Below are positions 24,767 through 37,000 of a DNA stretch of 64,000 nt, piece by piece. The DNA is from Klebsormidium nitens (lineage: Eukaryota > Streptophyta > Klebsormidiophyceae > Klebsormidiales > Klebsormidiaceae). The stretch is from contig DF237406.1 in NCBI GenBank assembly GCA_000708835.1, positions 1 through 64,000 on the forward strand. The letters run 5' to 3'. The first letter of the stretch is position 1. Each line of letters starts with the position of its first letter. The translations under genes were made by a program, and so were the position numbers. The notes beneath the pieces are model-generated. The model made no database searches. It saw only the letters and a list, made by a program, of their open reading frames with translations, and had not been told where the DNA came from.

Positions 24767-24928
24767 TCACTTCTGTAAAGCCTTGACCTGTTCTCTAAGC
24801 TCTTTGATCTTACCTTCTAGCTCCCTGCGTGCTATCTCCCTCCCGAAGCTGTACCCATAGTACGAGGTCAGAGTTGAAAACACCCCCATCACCGCAAAAT
24901 GCTGCCAAGTGAAGCGGATAGCCGCCAT
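24767..24928 (-). CDS. Intact 53-residue single-pass membrane ORF
   Basis: ATG at 24928-24926 and TGA at 24769-24767 enclose 53 codons, too short for usual ORF cut-offs. The protein opens MAAIRFTWQHFAV, continues with a hydrophobic stretch MGVFSTLTSYYGYSFG (residues about 14-29), and ends in a charged helix with heptad-like Leu spacing (ELEGKIKELREQVKALQK). The layout, a short matrix or stroma side, one membrane helix and a coiled coil, resembles small organelle membrane proteins, but I do not recognise the family. A decayed copy at 16555-16757 shows it is older than the segmental duplication, and here the frame survived while its neighbour decayed, which suggests selection. A spliced extension cannot be excluded. 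Confidence 0.6.
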   Translation of the reverse strand: MAAIRFTWQHFAVMGVFSTLTSYYGYSFGREIARRELEGKIKELREQVKALQK

Positions 24929-25663
24929 TTTATCAGGAAGCAGGAGGGAGCTAGAGGAATGCAGCTTTCTCGAAGAGTGGCACTACCTACATTCCTGTGA
25001 AGTTTAAGTGGGTTTGGGGTGGGTTTGGGGCGGCTGGTATAGGCAAACCCCTTTTACCCCCGCCTTGCTCCTGTAATCATAACCGTCCGATGAAGGCTGC
25101 GCAGTTTATATACGGTCACAATGTCACCATCTGAGAAACCGGCACCGTGCGGCTATTTCCTGACCTCACCTGTAAAGCCAGAATACCGTACCGTATTTTA
25201 CAAAAGATGGTTAACGCACAAACCTTCTTATGTCTAATTAACGCACAAATCGCATCCTGGCACCAGCAATGTTTGAATGTCCCTTCGCTGTTCAATGATC
25301 TTCAAGCCTCGACTTCGAATGGTTCCAGAAAGTTGAGCGTCTTTTCCACGCAGACAGCAAAAGGTGAAGTCCATATACTGACTTGCTCATTACCCCACTG
25401 GACTCCTTTCTTATTCGAGAGGCGCTCTAAAAATTAGTTACAATATCAGATTGTGCCCCTTTTCGTGCTGGCCTAGGTGGAACAGGCCGATGACATTTGC
25501 ACAGAAATTTCGATGTTGTGATCGTACGTCAACACGAAGCAACCAATGGCTTTGTCGCTTCAAATGGATGGTGTGCTAGCACAGAAGCTGCTGATTAGTG
25601 ATAGAATGCGCAATTAGCTTGATTACTTTCAAGGTGCAGTTCCTCTTCCAGCCCCCTTCCAGC

Positions 25664-28600
25664 ATGTCTCAAAACGTTTCCTGGTCAGAGTACATGTCCC
25701 AAGGTGCGGCCTGGGAAGAAAGCGGGCTGACGAACAACGATTTGGATGCTAGGTTCTCAAGGATTGCGGTGTCACAGCCCCAGCCAAGAAAGCTCTCAGG
25801 GCTTGAGAAGGATTCCCATCTCTTGTCTCAAAATTGGCAGTCAGGAGGGGCTGGCAGAACTGAAGGTGCGCGGGGACTTTGGAACCATTTTTCAAAATCA
25901 GTAGGGGAGCCGCGAAAAGGGAGTGCACAAATCAAGGGCTCGTTGCACTACAGCCAGGCACTGCAGTCTAGAAACGATGAAGGAGGTTGTAGGAGAAGGC
26001 CAGAAGGAACCTCAAATGGACTCGAACAACAAAGAACCGGACAAGCCTTGTCTGGAACGCAGGTGCAAGATGTGCCGAACGGTTCTGGCCAACCTTCGGC
26101 TTCTTCATTCTGGGATAGGATTCGCAAAAGCAGGTCTGCCTCTTCGCAGACAGGGATCCAGAAGCTACCTGGCCAAGAAAAGAAGCTTCGAAAGTCCGTT
26201 ACTTTCCATCTCGCTGTGCATACGCCTTCTGTATCTCAAGAGCCAGGTGCAGAACATGGTGCGAACGAGTTTGAACGATCCAACAATCCACTGCCTCCAC
26301 AGGCTCCTCGAGAAAGAGATCGTCTCTGGCCACAAACAGCTTCCACAACAAAGGAAGGAGATCGTTCTTTAAGTTCCATTGACCAGGGTGCAAGGTCGAA
26401 GATTCCTCCCCTTTCCTGTCTGCGTCCCTCGAAGGCAAACGCTCTCAAGCCTGCAGCCTCCTTAACGTGCAGCACGGAACAGAGAGTAGTTCCTTCACAA
26501 GCCTCCCAGGCTCCGCATGAATCAACTCCCTCCCACGAGAAGACCTGGCTCTCTCAACGCCCTGAGGTTGAAAATCTGAGCAGAACAGGATTTGAAGCAA
26601 GAGCATCGCAGAGAGACCATGAGGGATTGTTCAGTGCTAACGACCTCCTAAGTCAGAAGCTGCCGAGGCAGTCTCAAAGTGTTCTAGCAGCTTCGTTAGC
26701 TTTGAGCCTAGAGTCGTACTTCGAGATGTTCGTTGCTCTGACAGGCAGCGAAGCGTCCCGAGAAGTGAAGATGGTGTCAGGTCTGGACGAGAACCGTTTC
26801 AAGGTGAAGGAACTGCAGCAGGTGAGGCCAATATATAAGCACTCTGCATCAGTTATCCTCCAACGACCGTTGCAAAGCTCGTTTTTCTTGCGCTACAACG
26901 GCCATTGGTCTTACACAAGAGACTTAAAAAAGATTTGCAAGCAGTAAACAAGGTTGCCAAAAACGAATGTCGAAGACGCCTTTGTAAAGCTGCCAGTTGC
27001 AGCCTTGCGGATATTCTATCTCTAATTTGCAAGGTTGTATCAGAAACTTTGCTTTTCAGAGGTATTATTAATTGTTTCTCGAGTCTTGTGCAGATCCTGA
27101 CCGCTCATATGCTGGCCCCGGGAACGCGAAGTAAACGGGTGAGCAACAACTGGAAGTTGCATTGACAGGTCACTTTTACCTGTCTTCTTTGCCTACCGTT
27201 CATGCTAAATTGCACGAAATTTGACGGTTGAGGCGATTGAGAAGCCACCACAGCGTTCTCAGAACCTTTCTAGTTGCCCGACACCAAACCTGCTACAATA
27301 AGATAACCCGTTTGCATACTAAGCTTGCTGTATTGAGATAGTCTATTTACTCTTCGAGACGTTGTTCCCTGCAGGAGACACTGGATCGTATGGTTGGCTT
27401 GCAGCTTTTCTCTCCGTTCATGGAAAGCGAAGGTATGGAAGAGCAGAACTTTCCTTGTCCGAGCGTCGAAGAGCTCCAAAGCGACCTGCGTGCGCTTGGC
27501 TGGTTCGAAGGAGACTTCGAAGAAGTGGAAGACCTTCGCAGAAGCGTTGAGCTTCAATGTAGAGACAGCGCCGGTGAAGGCCTTCAAAATGTACCAGAGG
27601 ATTGTCCAGCCAGATGGAATCGGTTCAAAGACGAAAACGACAGGGCCGAACCGGAAGAGCGCTCAGGCACGGCTGCAGAGCTTGTCCCGCCTGTCCGAAG
27701 CGACAGTACGAGAGCCGCAGATGAAGGAAGCACGCTCGGTTTCGGGCAGGATATAGACTCCTCTGCTCAGATTCAGCCCGGTAGGGGTTCCAAAGAAAGG
27801 CTCTCACAGCAGCAACTAGAGATGCTTGAGAGCGCTCTGGCGTTTGTGGGACCCCAGTATAGACCTTCCAAGGACGCGTATTCAAGTCTTGCGAAGCGGA
27901 CCGGGCTGTCAGCAGAATGCGTCGAAGCGTGGTTTGAGGAGAAGAGGAGGACGGCGATGGAAGAAGGTATGATTTCCAGTTTAGGTTCCTTATCTAGAAA
28001 ACCCGAGCCTCTTCTGAACGATTTTCTGTTACCCTTTCCGTCAAACGTGCCAGATGCTAATTAGGACTCGAGAAAGCGGCTTCCTGACGTTGATCGCAGA
28101 GTGGCTCTAATGGGTGACACCCTAATGAATGGGGCGCATGCACTTTTTCATCTTCCGCACTGCTCTGTCATTGCAGACGGAGCATCAGACGCTCTGGGCA
28201 AGGACAGGCAAGAAGCCTGCGATGAGCGGAAAGCGGACCCCCAGCGGAACAACGGCGGTCAAGCAGATCTTCTCAGCACGGTGACGTCTCTCGAAAGGCG
28301 ACTGACGGACACCAACCTGACCAGCGGTGCCACGTAAGAACATGAAGTTCTGTGTGCCCCAGTTGAATCCAGTTGTGGGAGGCGATAACTTCCTGACATC
28401 GTGAATGCCATTGACGTCTGACATGTACTGTGGAGGACGGAGGTTCCACGAGGAGTTCCAGATTGACATCGTGATCGTGGTTCATTTCAGATTGGTCAGG
28501 AATGTAAGGAGATCGAGGTCCGTTTAAAAGCGTAGGTCGCTGACTGCACGTCGCAGAGGAAACAGTAATGAAAGCTCTTCTTCGATGTTTGCAGGAGTCC

Positions 28601-31600
28601 TTCCAACCTCGACGCTGTATCTTCACACGTTAGGCCTCAACCTGCGCGGCCTGAGGATGTCGGAAGAGGCAGCGGCGGAAACAGAACGGCGGAGCAAGAA
28701 GCTGTGGACTTGAACCTGACTCCGGCGCACGAAGCGTTTTTGGCTGGGGCGTTTGCGCTGATGCCAGTCGATGACGGGACGCTGCCCGAAGCTGCGTGCA
28801 GGTAACGTATAACGAAGTCTAAAAGTATGACCAATTGCGAAGCACTGCTCCGAGAATAGGGTTGAATTGCCTACGAAGGACTAAACAGCTCTTTATCGTG
28901 GTGTCTGAAATCATCAATTTTGCGCTAGTATTCTTTGGCAGGCATCGAGCTTTCAGAATACATTATTTCCCCCTCTAAATCAAAGCCTTTCCAGGTTTCA
29001 TCGAGATATCGGTGACGTGCTATCAGTCTCATACAAGCTGGTAATTGAAGTCCCGGCCTGATTGCTAGATGAAGCCAGTCAGAGAGCCCCTGAGATCTGA
29101 CCATACCTTCCTCTCCCATCAGGTCACTCGCAGCCCGCATCGGCGCCAGCGAAGCTGCGGTCACCTCCTTTTTCCGCCGCTTCAGGTCATCTTCCAAAGA
29201 TATGCAATCAACAAACCCTAAGGCCAGCCCCAAAAATCTTCAAGGACTCAGCCACTCAAGTGCATCGGCGACCGTTCCGCCGAGCGAAGATTCATCTTCA
29301 GCCGCGCAGCAACGGAATCTTGACCAATCGGCGATCGACGAAGCTGCGCAGCGGAAGCTCTTGGAAGAGGAGGCTAGGGCCGTAGAAAGCGGAAGCCTTT
29401 CCGCAAGCCTTAGGACTGTGCTGGAGAACATCAAGAGGTTTGAAGCTGCCGGCACGCAACCGGCCGGCGAGAAAGACGTTCTCAGAGGGAAGGGAAGGAT
29501 CGGTCGCAAGGTCGCGGGAGTGCTCGTGGAGGTGAGCACGAGGAATCGAAGGACTTCCAGTTAACAGATGATTGCGTTAAAAGATTGAAAGGGTTAACGA
29601 GTATGGGGTTAGTGGAGCTTCACCCAACAGCTTTTTCATTCATCACTCGTTGGAAGAAGTAACATTCTTCATTAAATTGACGGCAAAGATCAGGTAGCCT
29701 GTATGGAGACTGGAGTCAGCATCATTTGAACATTCTAAGTGAGGGAGCTATTGTCTTTCAGAAGGTTTTAAGGAGAAAGAGGAGTGCCGAAATCCATCAT
29801 CGTCTTTGAAGGCGTTCTTCTCTACTGTTTGAAAAACATTTGCAAAGCAAATCATGGAAAAAGGGGATTTGTCCTTCTCAACTCCACCCCACATGATCGT
29901 GCACGCACTGTGAAAAGATGCAAAGCAACCTAACCTTTTACATCTCTCCTCCCGCACAGGACTACGAGAGCCCGAACAAGGACGGCACGAGAGACGTTCT
30001 GAGCGCCGGCGTTCACGTGGGGACCATCATCCGATTGGCCGGCGCAGCTCACGATGCAGACCTCTGCGAGCGCAACTGTCTGGTAAGAACTCGATCTTCA
30101 GGTTCTTTATCTCTAAGCTTGTGTCCAGACCGATAGTGAAATGAGTAATTCCACTCAAACAAGGATTCGAAGAAGGATTCCACCCACAGGCGTTGCAATT
30201 CAGCGGTTTCATACAAGATACTGCCCGCTTCCAAACCATATGACCCCATGAGTTCCGGAGATATAGTGAGCTTTGTGCGGTCAAATCAATTCGGCTGACA
30301 GAGAGAAAGATCTCCTACAGATTGTCGGTTATTTTGAGATCATTTCACGTGCCTCATATTCCCACAGTTGTGCGCGATCCTTCGCTTGAGTTTGTTCCCT
30401 GCCTTAGAGTACCGCTCTCGGTTTCTGTACCTAATCGCAGGACACGCACGACTTCTACATCGTTCGCTTCGTGTGCTCCGAGTCTCCCCGTCAGCGAACG
30501 AAGCAGCGGGCGTGCCTGGATCTCAAGATTGATCTGCATCAACGGCTGAGGCTGCTAACGTGGACCGACCTGCGCATAATGACGTTGAAGTAAGAGCAAG
30601 ACGTTCATGCTTTAAAGCAGACTCTCTCAAAGAAGCTTCTGATTAACAGTTGTGTCTGCTAGTGCTTTAGCTTTCATTAAATTCGCCCTTCGGTGATTGG
30701 AAGTTCCAGTCCAGATCGGCGTTCAGGCTTCTCTTACGAGCCCAAAACGAGATCTCAATCTGCAAATGCAAGCACGTGCTCTTGGTTGCTGTGTGTCCAG
30801 CATCGAAACGTTCGCGGAAGGCTACAATTTCCGGGTCTCCTTGTCAACTGAGGGTGATTCGCACCAATCTTTGCTGCTTCGAAGACACCAACCTTCTGCT
30901 TCTCGCAGGCATGTGCGCGCGCTGCCCGACGCCTGGCTTCTGCTCGCCCGCAAAACCCCGCTGCCGCCCCAACCCGGCGCTCCCGCGGCCGCGGCTACAC
31001 CTTCCGTTCAAGTCGAGCCGGAGCCGCTGCTGCGGCCTGACGCGACGCGCGATTCCCCTTTCCTTCAAGGAGCGCGCTCAGGAGCGGATCTCGTCGCGCG
31101 CGCGGTGGCGATAGGGAGCGCGGACGCAACCAACGCGCGCGCCCGATCAGAGCCGGAGCCGTCCGCTCAGGCGACGCGCGAGCTCCTGTCAAGTGCGCGC
31201 GCGGGCGTGGCAGACGAAGCGCGCGCGGAGGTCGAGAGCGCGGCCGGCGCGGGCGCGCGAGCACAAGAAGATACTGAGCCACCGCTAGGTCAGCCGACGC
31301 TCACTATGTTGGTAGCTCGTGCCGATGCGCGCGCGTACGCGCAAGGCGGAGCGCAATCGCCGGCGGGATCGGGGGCGGCCGCGCTGGAAGCGCGTCAGAA
31401 CATGAGATGGGGCGATGCGTCAGAGGATGGGAAGGCAACGGAGAAAGCAAACGTTTGGAAGGGAAGGGGAAAGCAGACTGTTCTGTTGAACAGCAAGAAG
31501 CCTGAGTTGGTAAAGAAGCCCCCAGCGAGAGCCCCCGCCGATCCTTTCGCTTTCACCGACCAGTTGCTTCGGGGCGTCGAAGAAAGCGAAAGTGCCCGGG

Positions 31601-33162
31601 ATAGGATTAAACCGGCCGCAATCGAGGGGATCCCAGGTCCCGAAGTAATCACCGGCGTGTCGGCTCTGCTCCTGGCTCAGGCAAAGGAACGAGAAGCAGA
31701 GTCACACCTCGCCAGAATGACGTCAGAAAGCTGCCACGATGCGTCAGCAATCGACGCGGCTGACGCAATGGTGGAGGACATCGTGACGCAACTAGGGGTG
31801 GACAGCACCGAGCCGGAAAGCCAGAGAGTTTTTGTGCCCGGTTCGCCTCCCCCGATCCCTCCACCGGCTGCCGTTACCTGGGGATGGCGGTCGGTTATGC
31901 GTAACCCGGTCGGTAAAGAGCTGACGAGCAAGGCGCCTGGACGACACTTGGAGACGGCTGAAAAGGACGCAACGGTGTTTCAGATGCAGATGGCGTCCTC
32001 AGAGCCTGTCGTTACCACTGCAGCGTCGCCGGAACTCCAATCAGCGCCTCATAATGAACCGCAGAGAGCGTCACGCTTTGAGGAGAAGCAGCCAGAGTCT
32101 CTTGATGACCAGAGTCGCCCCTTTCCCAACCCGCCGGAAAGATCCGCTGAAGACCAGCACGGAACGGACGGAATCTCTGGTCCGGAAAGGAAGAGAAAGG
32201 CTGAGGACGGAAGGCCGCTCGATCCGCAGAACGGATGGGGAGAGAGGAGAGCCAGGTCAGGTTCCGTCGCGGAAAAGAGCGGAAGCGGAAGGAGCGGTGC
32301 GGAAGACGTCGTTTGGGTCAGGAGCGGGGGTTCTTGGTGGCCTGCGCAGGTGACAATTTGAAAGTTGCTGAAAGATTGTTACACACGTTGTGCGCTTCCG
32401 CTGCCATTGCCAAAAGAGAGCGGCCTTCATTCTGAATCATGCATTTGTGAGAGAATTGCGCAAAAAAATAAAGGGCAGATTCACGGTCTTGCTTTTTAGA
32501 TATCTGAAGACCTGGTCCATCCTAAAGGCATGATTCGATATGATGCTGAAACCTGAGGTTGACATTAGCAAATGAAAAGTTCCTCTCTTTCAGGTGATAA
32601 CTCAAGAGTCGTTGAGCTACAAAGAGCGGCAGAAGCTGTCGGCCACGAGCGGCGACCCGCTGGTTCGACTGTTTGGGAAGCAACCATTGACGTGAGTCCC
32701 TATGCAGACACTTTGGCTCTCCTTGCGTAAATTCCTTACATTCTAGGGTAATCAGCTATAATTTCCATTCGGCAAGGCAACTTCTGATGCGAAACGGTGC
32801 GCAGATAATGAGGTTCTCCTTACAGTTATCAAATCTGTACCATGTTCAGCGCCAGTGGTACAAGCGGAAGAGTAGCTCTGTAATAATCGACTCGCAACAC
32901 GTCCGCAGTTCGGGTGGACAATGTTGTCAATGCAGAATGCTATTCAACCAGCCTGTTTACTTAAGATTGATAACAGAACCGCCGCTCAGTTGTCTTTGGA
33001 CTAGCGGCCCCAAATGATGCTGACCCGTAAGCACTCTTCCTATGCAGTTTGTCGATGCCGGCAAGCAGAACGCTCCCCTTCCGGCAGCATATGAAACGGT
33101 TCACGTCAGGTCGCCACTCTTTCGACTTCCATGAAGCAGTCCAGCTTGCAAGCGAAGCGTAA
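25664..33162 (+). CDS. Large protein with two homeodomain-like segments and a C-terminal PWWP domain
   Basis: Exons 25664-26821, 27094-27138, 27375-27966, 28177-28333, 28595-28801, 29123-29531, 29960-30082, 30441-30589, 30909-32349, 32594-32691 and 33048-33162 phase throughout to 1497 residues. Residues about 1-386 are disordered and Ser/Gln-rich, with a PP1-docking-like KSVTF near residue 177. A SAP-like stretch (RFKVKELQQ spliced to ILTAHMLAPGTRSKR) follows. Homeodomain-like 1 is LSQQQLEMLESALAF to CVEAWFEEKRR. Homeodomain-like 2 is LTPAHEAFLAGAFAL to GASEAAVTSFFRRFR, somewhat like that of LUMINIDEPENDENS. A conserved-looking block of unknown type (DFYIVRFVCSES) and a long Ala/Arg/Pro-rich linker come next. 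The PWWP core is VVWVRSGGSWWPAQ, then PLVRLFGKQPLT, closing with DFHEAVQLA. PWWP domains bind methylated-histone nucleosomes and homeodomains bind DNA, so a chromatin role is inferred. The exact architecture is unknown to me. ATG 25664 lies just after a possible acceptor, so an upstream exon is possible. Confidence 0.7.
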
Positions 33163-34043
33163 ATGTTGGTGAACGAACCTTGACAAGCTAACAAGCCACA
33201 TCATTATGCATCTTACATGTGCTTCAGAGTAAGGATTAGGCGTCGGAGAATCGCCCTGGGTATTCACTCAACTGGCCGCATTGTCCTAGGTTCGCCCTTT
33301 GACGCATGCATTAAAAAGCTCAGTTCGTTTGTTCGTTTCCAGATTGGAAAACCGAATACCGTATTGTTGAATGAAATTAATGTTTACAGTATTGTTGCAA
33401 GTAAGCGGAGAGTTAAGTATGTCCGGCCGGCCTCACACACGTCGAACAACCATTGATTCAAGGTTCCGGCGCCGGGTCAGGGCTCATGGAAATGAGGGCA
33501 CTCATGCAGCCTATCATTAGTCGTTGAAGGTCGGCGGCCGGCCCAAACTTGAAACTTCACCTACTCTGCCACACATATTATAGCATGCGCATGATAAGCC
33601 GCTTGAGCCATTATAAGGTCTCTTTAACTTAAGCCTTTGTGATCATCTGTGTGATTACGGCCCACACTTGCAACCTCATGAAGCGCGCCGTTAACGGCTC
33701 AATGAGCTTTTTACTTTTGGGAAAGTGCGCGGCGCAGCAACTGGTGGCACGCGTTGAATTAAGAGATATCCATGACGTGTATGCGAAAGAACAGACATCC
33801 GAGGGTCGGTATAGTCGACTCCATTTGAATCACTGCATCTTCATTCAAAGCATTGCTTCACATGCACATGCAAGGTGAGAGACCGTTCCATGCAAAGGCT
33901 GAAACGGAAACTGGTAACATTACCACGCAAGTATGATCATTCGCGTCGTTAAGGACGTGTTCGACAATGTATGTTGCTAGTGGATAATATATATACACGC
34001 TCGGACGGCCGCGCTTCGAAAACGCCACTGTTCCGTCCATAAG
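33163..34043. other. Gap between convergent genes; no gene seen
   Basis: The stretch lies between the stops of the PWWP gene and CFAP58. It holds two 3' UTRs at most. A short tatatata run lies near 33988. No convincing ORF was seen. Confidence 0.4.
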
Positions 34044-37000
34044 TTAGTTACTGGATATGCTGAAACCCCCTCCCGTGAACCTCGGTTGTTGCATGCTGCG
34101 CAACAGGGCCTGCTTTACGGCTGCGTCTGACCCGTCGAGAGACTTGCTCTTCTCTCGCTCTGCCTGCTCCCGCTTCTTCGCCTCGTAGTACTTCTTCTTT
34201 ATTGACTCGAGCTCCCGCGTCAGCCGCTCGATCTCGTACTTGTACTCGTTTACTTGGGCCTGTAGGACAAGGAAAAAAAGAGATAAGAGTTTGACTCAGA
34301 GGTTGACTTGCATTGGTTCAAGCAAGGCGTTCACCTTTTTTCTGACTTCTGGGTTTGGCTCGCTGCCTCGCCACCAGTACTCAAAAAGTTGGGCAAGGTG
34401 CGCCCAATTGAAGAGTAGTGACGTGACTGCTTGTGATGATTTGCGTTTTGCAGCTACTATATAAAAGTCTGCTTTGAGAAGCAAGGTGGAGGTCGCAATC
34501 GACCGCAGAGAGCAGAAAGGATGGGCGTGTCCAATCCAGCATCCCGACTATCCTCGGAGGACGAGTCGACCGCACGCAAATTAACAAAAAGGCTGACACA
34601 ATCTCCCAATACATTCGACTTTGTTCGGTCCTGTGCAAAAATTCAGATGTTTCGACAGTTGCCGCGTTTTGATTTACAATCTAGTGCCCACGGCCGTTAA
34701 CACATCGGTGCATTTATGCATTTGAATATTTTCAGGCAGCCATATCCTCCGTCCCAGCTAGCAGAAAGTCACCTTTCGAACGGAAGCACAAAAATGAAAG
34801 GCTCTGCATCATACCAGTGTTTCTGGTACACCTACCTGGTACATGTTGAGCTCTGCCGCCATGGCCTTCATCTGTTTCGTCTTCTCCCGCAGGTTGCCCT
34901 GATACACGCTCAGCTGATCCGCGACTTCCGGCCCGGGCTGCCGCGCCAGAATGTTCTTCAGCTCGATGTACAGCTTCTCCTTCTCCTGGATCAGCAGGTC
35001 TTTCTCCACCGCCTGCGAAGTTTGGGCCAATCGATTTTCGCGTAAGCACAATGTATGTTGCGCTGATATATCATTGCAGAATGTGCCCCTCGGTAGGGCG
35101 AGTTGGTCCTTGTAAAGAGAAGATGACGAGCACGTTTCTCCTCCTCCTTCAACAGCAGGTCCCTCGACGGCCTTCAAAATCAATTCTAGTTGAGGATAGC
35201 TCAGGAGTGGAGATACATTTCCTGCGTCTTCCAAATGCGGCTTGTATAGCACACCAAGATTACGTCCACCTTCATTGGTGGTTCACCTTCAGCCGTCTCC
35301 AACAAAGCGTATACTTGAACAAAGTAGCGGACGTTCATGCTTTCGGAATCCGTCTAAGGTCTCACCTCTTCCGTCTTTGAGATGAGCCGCTTCTGCAGCA
35401 TTTGGATCTTCTGGATCATCTCGAACGTCTCCGGCTCGCTGCCCTCTAGTTTTCGCCACCGGTGCACGTTCAGCGGGTTCTCCAGCTCCTCGGAGAGCGC
35501 TTTCACCTGCAAACAAGCGGACGGAGAACTCTCAGACCAATTCGAAGCTTCATAACTTGAGGGGGCGCTCCTGAAAGCGGGTTACATGAAGCAGCAGGGA
35601 CGGGATTCTGTATTTTGGACCTCACAATCCTTTTTTCAAAACGGACCGGTCCTCCTTCAAACTGTTCCTCTGATGCTGGAAAATTCCATAACTGCCTGCA
35701 AAGCGCTCCCCGAATAACCAGCCTTACCGCACGCGGAGAGTTGCGCTGCATGCGATTGAGATAGGACACCCTTGTAAGATTGCGTCTGTTTGGAGTTAAG
35801 AATAAAAGACACTTTCTGGTTAAATCACCCATATCATAGGCGCGCTAAGATGTTTTACCTCTGTCCACTCTTGTAGAAGCATTATTCTCCAAGATGGGGT
35901 ACCTTCCTCTTCAGAGCGTCGATGAATTGCACTCAGTGCAACAAAATTCACAAAGCATAGGTGACATGATGTCCTTACCATAGACCTTCTACAGTCTTAC
36001 CTTCATCCGCTCCAACAGCAGCTTCCTCCCGAGATACTGTAACTCTCTCATCGGGAAGTTCAAAGTTTTCATTGAAAGCGAAATGACGACTATTTTAAAG
36101 ACTCGTTGGGAAGGCATAAGCCGCCTATGATATGCGCTGAGATTACTAACCTTCGTTCGTTCTTGTAGAAGCTCCCTCCCTAGATGATGAACCTCCCTCT
36201 TCAATACGTCGATGTTTTGTACCGAGTGCAAAAGAATGCCCAGTTCCCGCTTCAGGTCTTGCAGCTTGATCTTCAGAACCCGGATCTCGTTCAACCGGTC
36301 GCGATACTGGATATGGCCCTTGGTCAGAGTTGACTGCTGGATCTTGATCTTCTCGTACAGCAGAGCGAGCTCGTCGTTCCGCCGGATCAACTGGCGAGAG
36401 CGGAAAAGAGAGGGGTGGTAAATATCCTTTCGTGGCAATACGGTAGAGTTTTGATTGTTGGTAGCGGTTGTGGTATCGGAAGTGGCCCTTGGTAAATGCT
36501 GAATCTTAATCTTCTGGTACAAAAGAGTGAGCTCTTCGTTCCGCCGGATCAGCTCTGGACAACGGAATAGGGGGGAAGTTTTGTCTTACGGAATGAAAAC
36601 AAGTTTTGACTGTGCTTTTGTGACTGCATTACGGGCTGATGCTCTCGGTCAAATTTGACTGCGAATTTCAATCACCTTGTACAGAGGCGTGAGATCGTCG
36701 TTCCGCCGGATCGATGCCAACGAGCGGAATGGAATGGAGAGAAACTTTGGACAGAATTCACCGCATGAGAGGGGGATTTCTGCTACTTTCCGGTTAGTCT
36801 ATCGCGGCACTGATATGACTTTTGATTAGCGTGTTCTTCAGAGTACTGGTTCTCTGTATAGAAGGCGGAGGTTTTCGCTGGATCGTTTTCACGCAAAGTT
36901 TGTTCTCGCGAGAACAGCGGAACACAGATTCGATCAGTCGCGGGCAGACTTCTTGCTGACGTCAATCCTCACCTGCGTCCCCAGGATGTCCCTCTCGTTG

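Noticed and set aside
22560-24931. Transposon origin of the second block
   Set aside because: No terminal repeats, no transposase and no target-site duplication were seen; the matches follow gene order, so segmental duplication is simpler.
28101-28176. Coding use of the plus-strand ORF start near 28101
   Set aside because: The required phase meets a stop (TGG CTC TAA); the acceptor at 28176 gives a clean open exon.
30697-30908. Upstream extension of the long exon of the PWWP gene to 30697
   Set aside because: The preceding exon leaves two bases over; only an acceptor at 30908 (tctcgcag) restores the phase, so the extension is read as intron.
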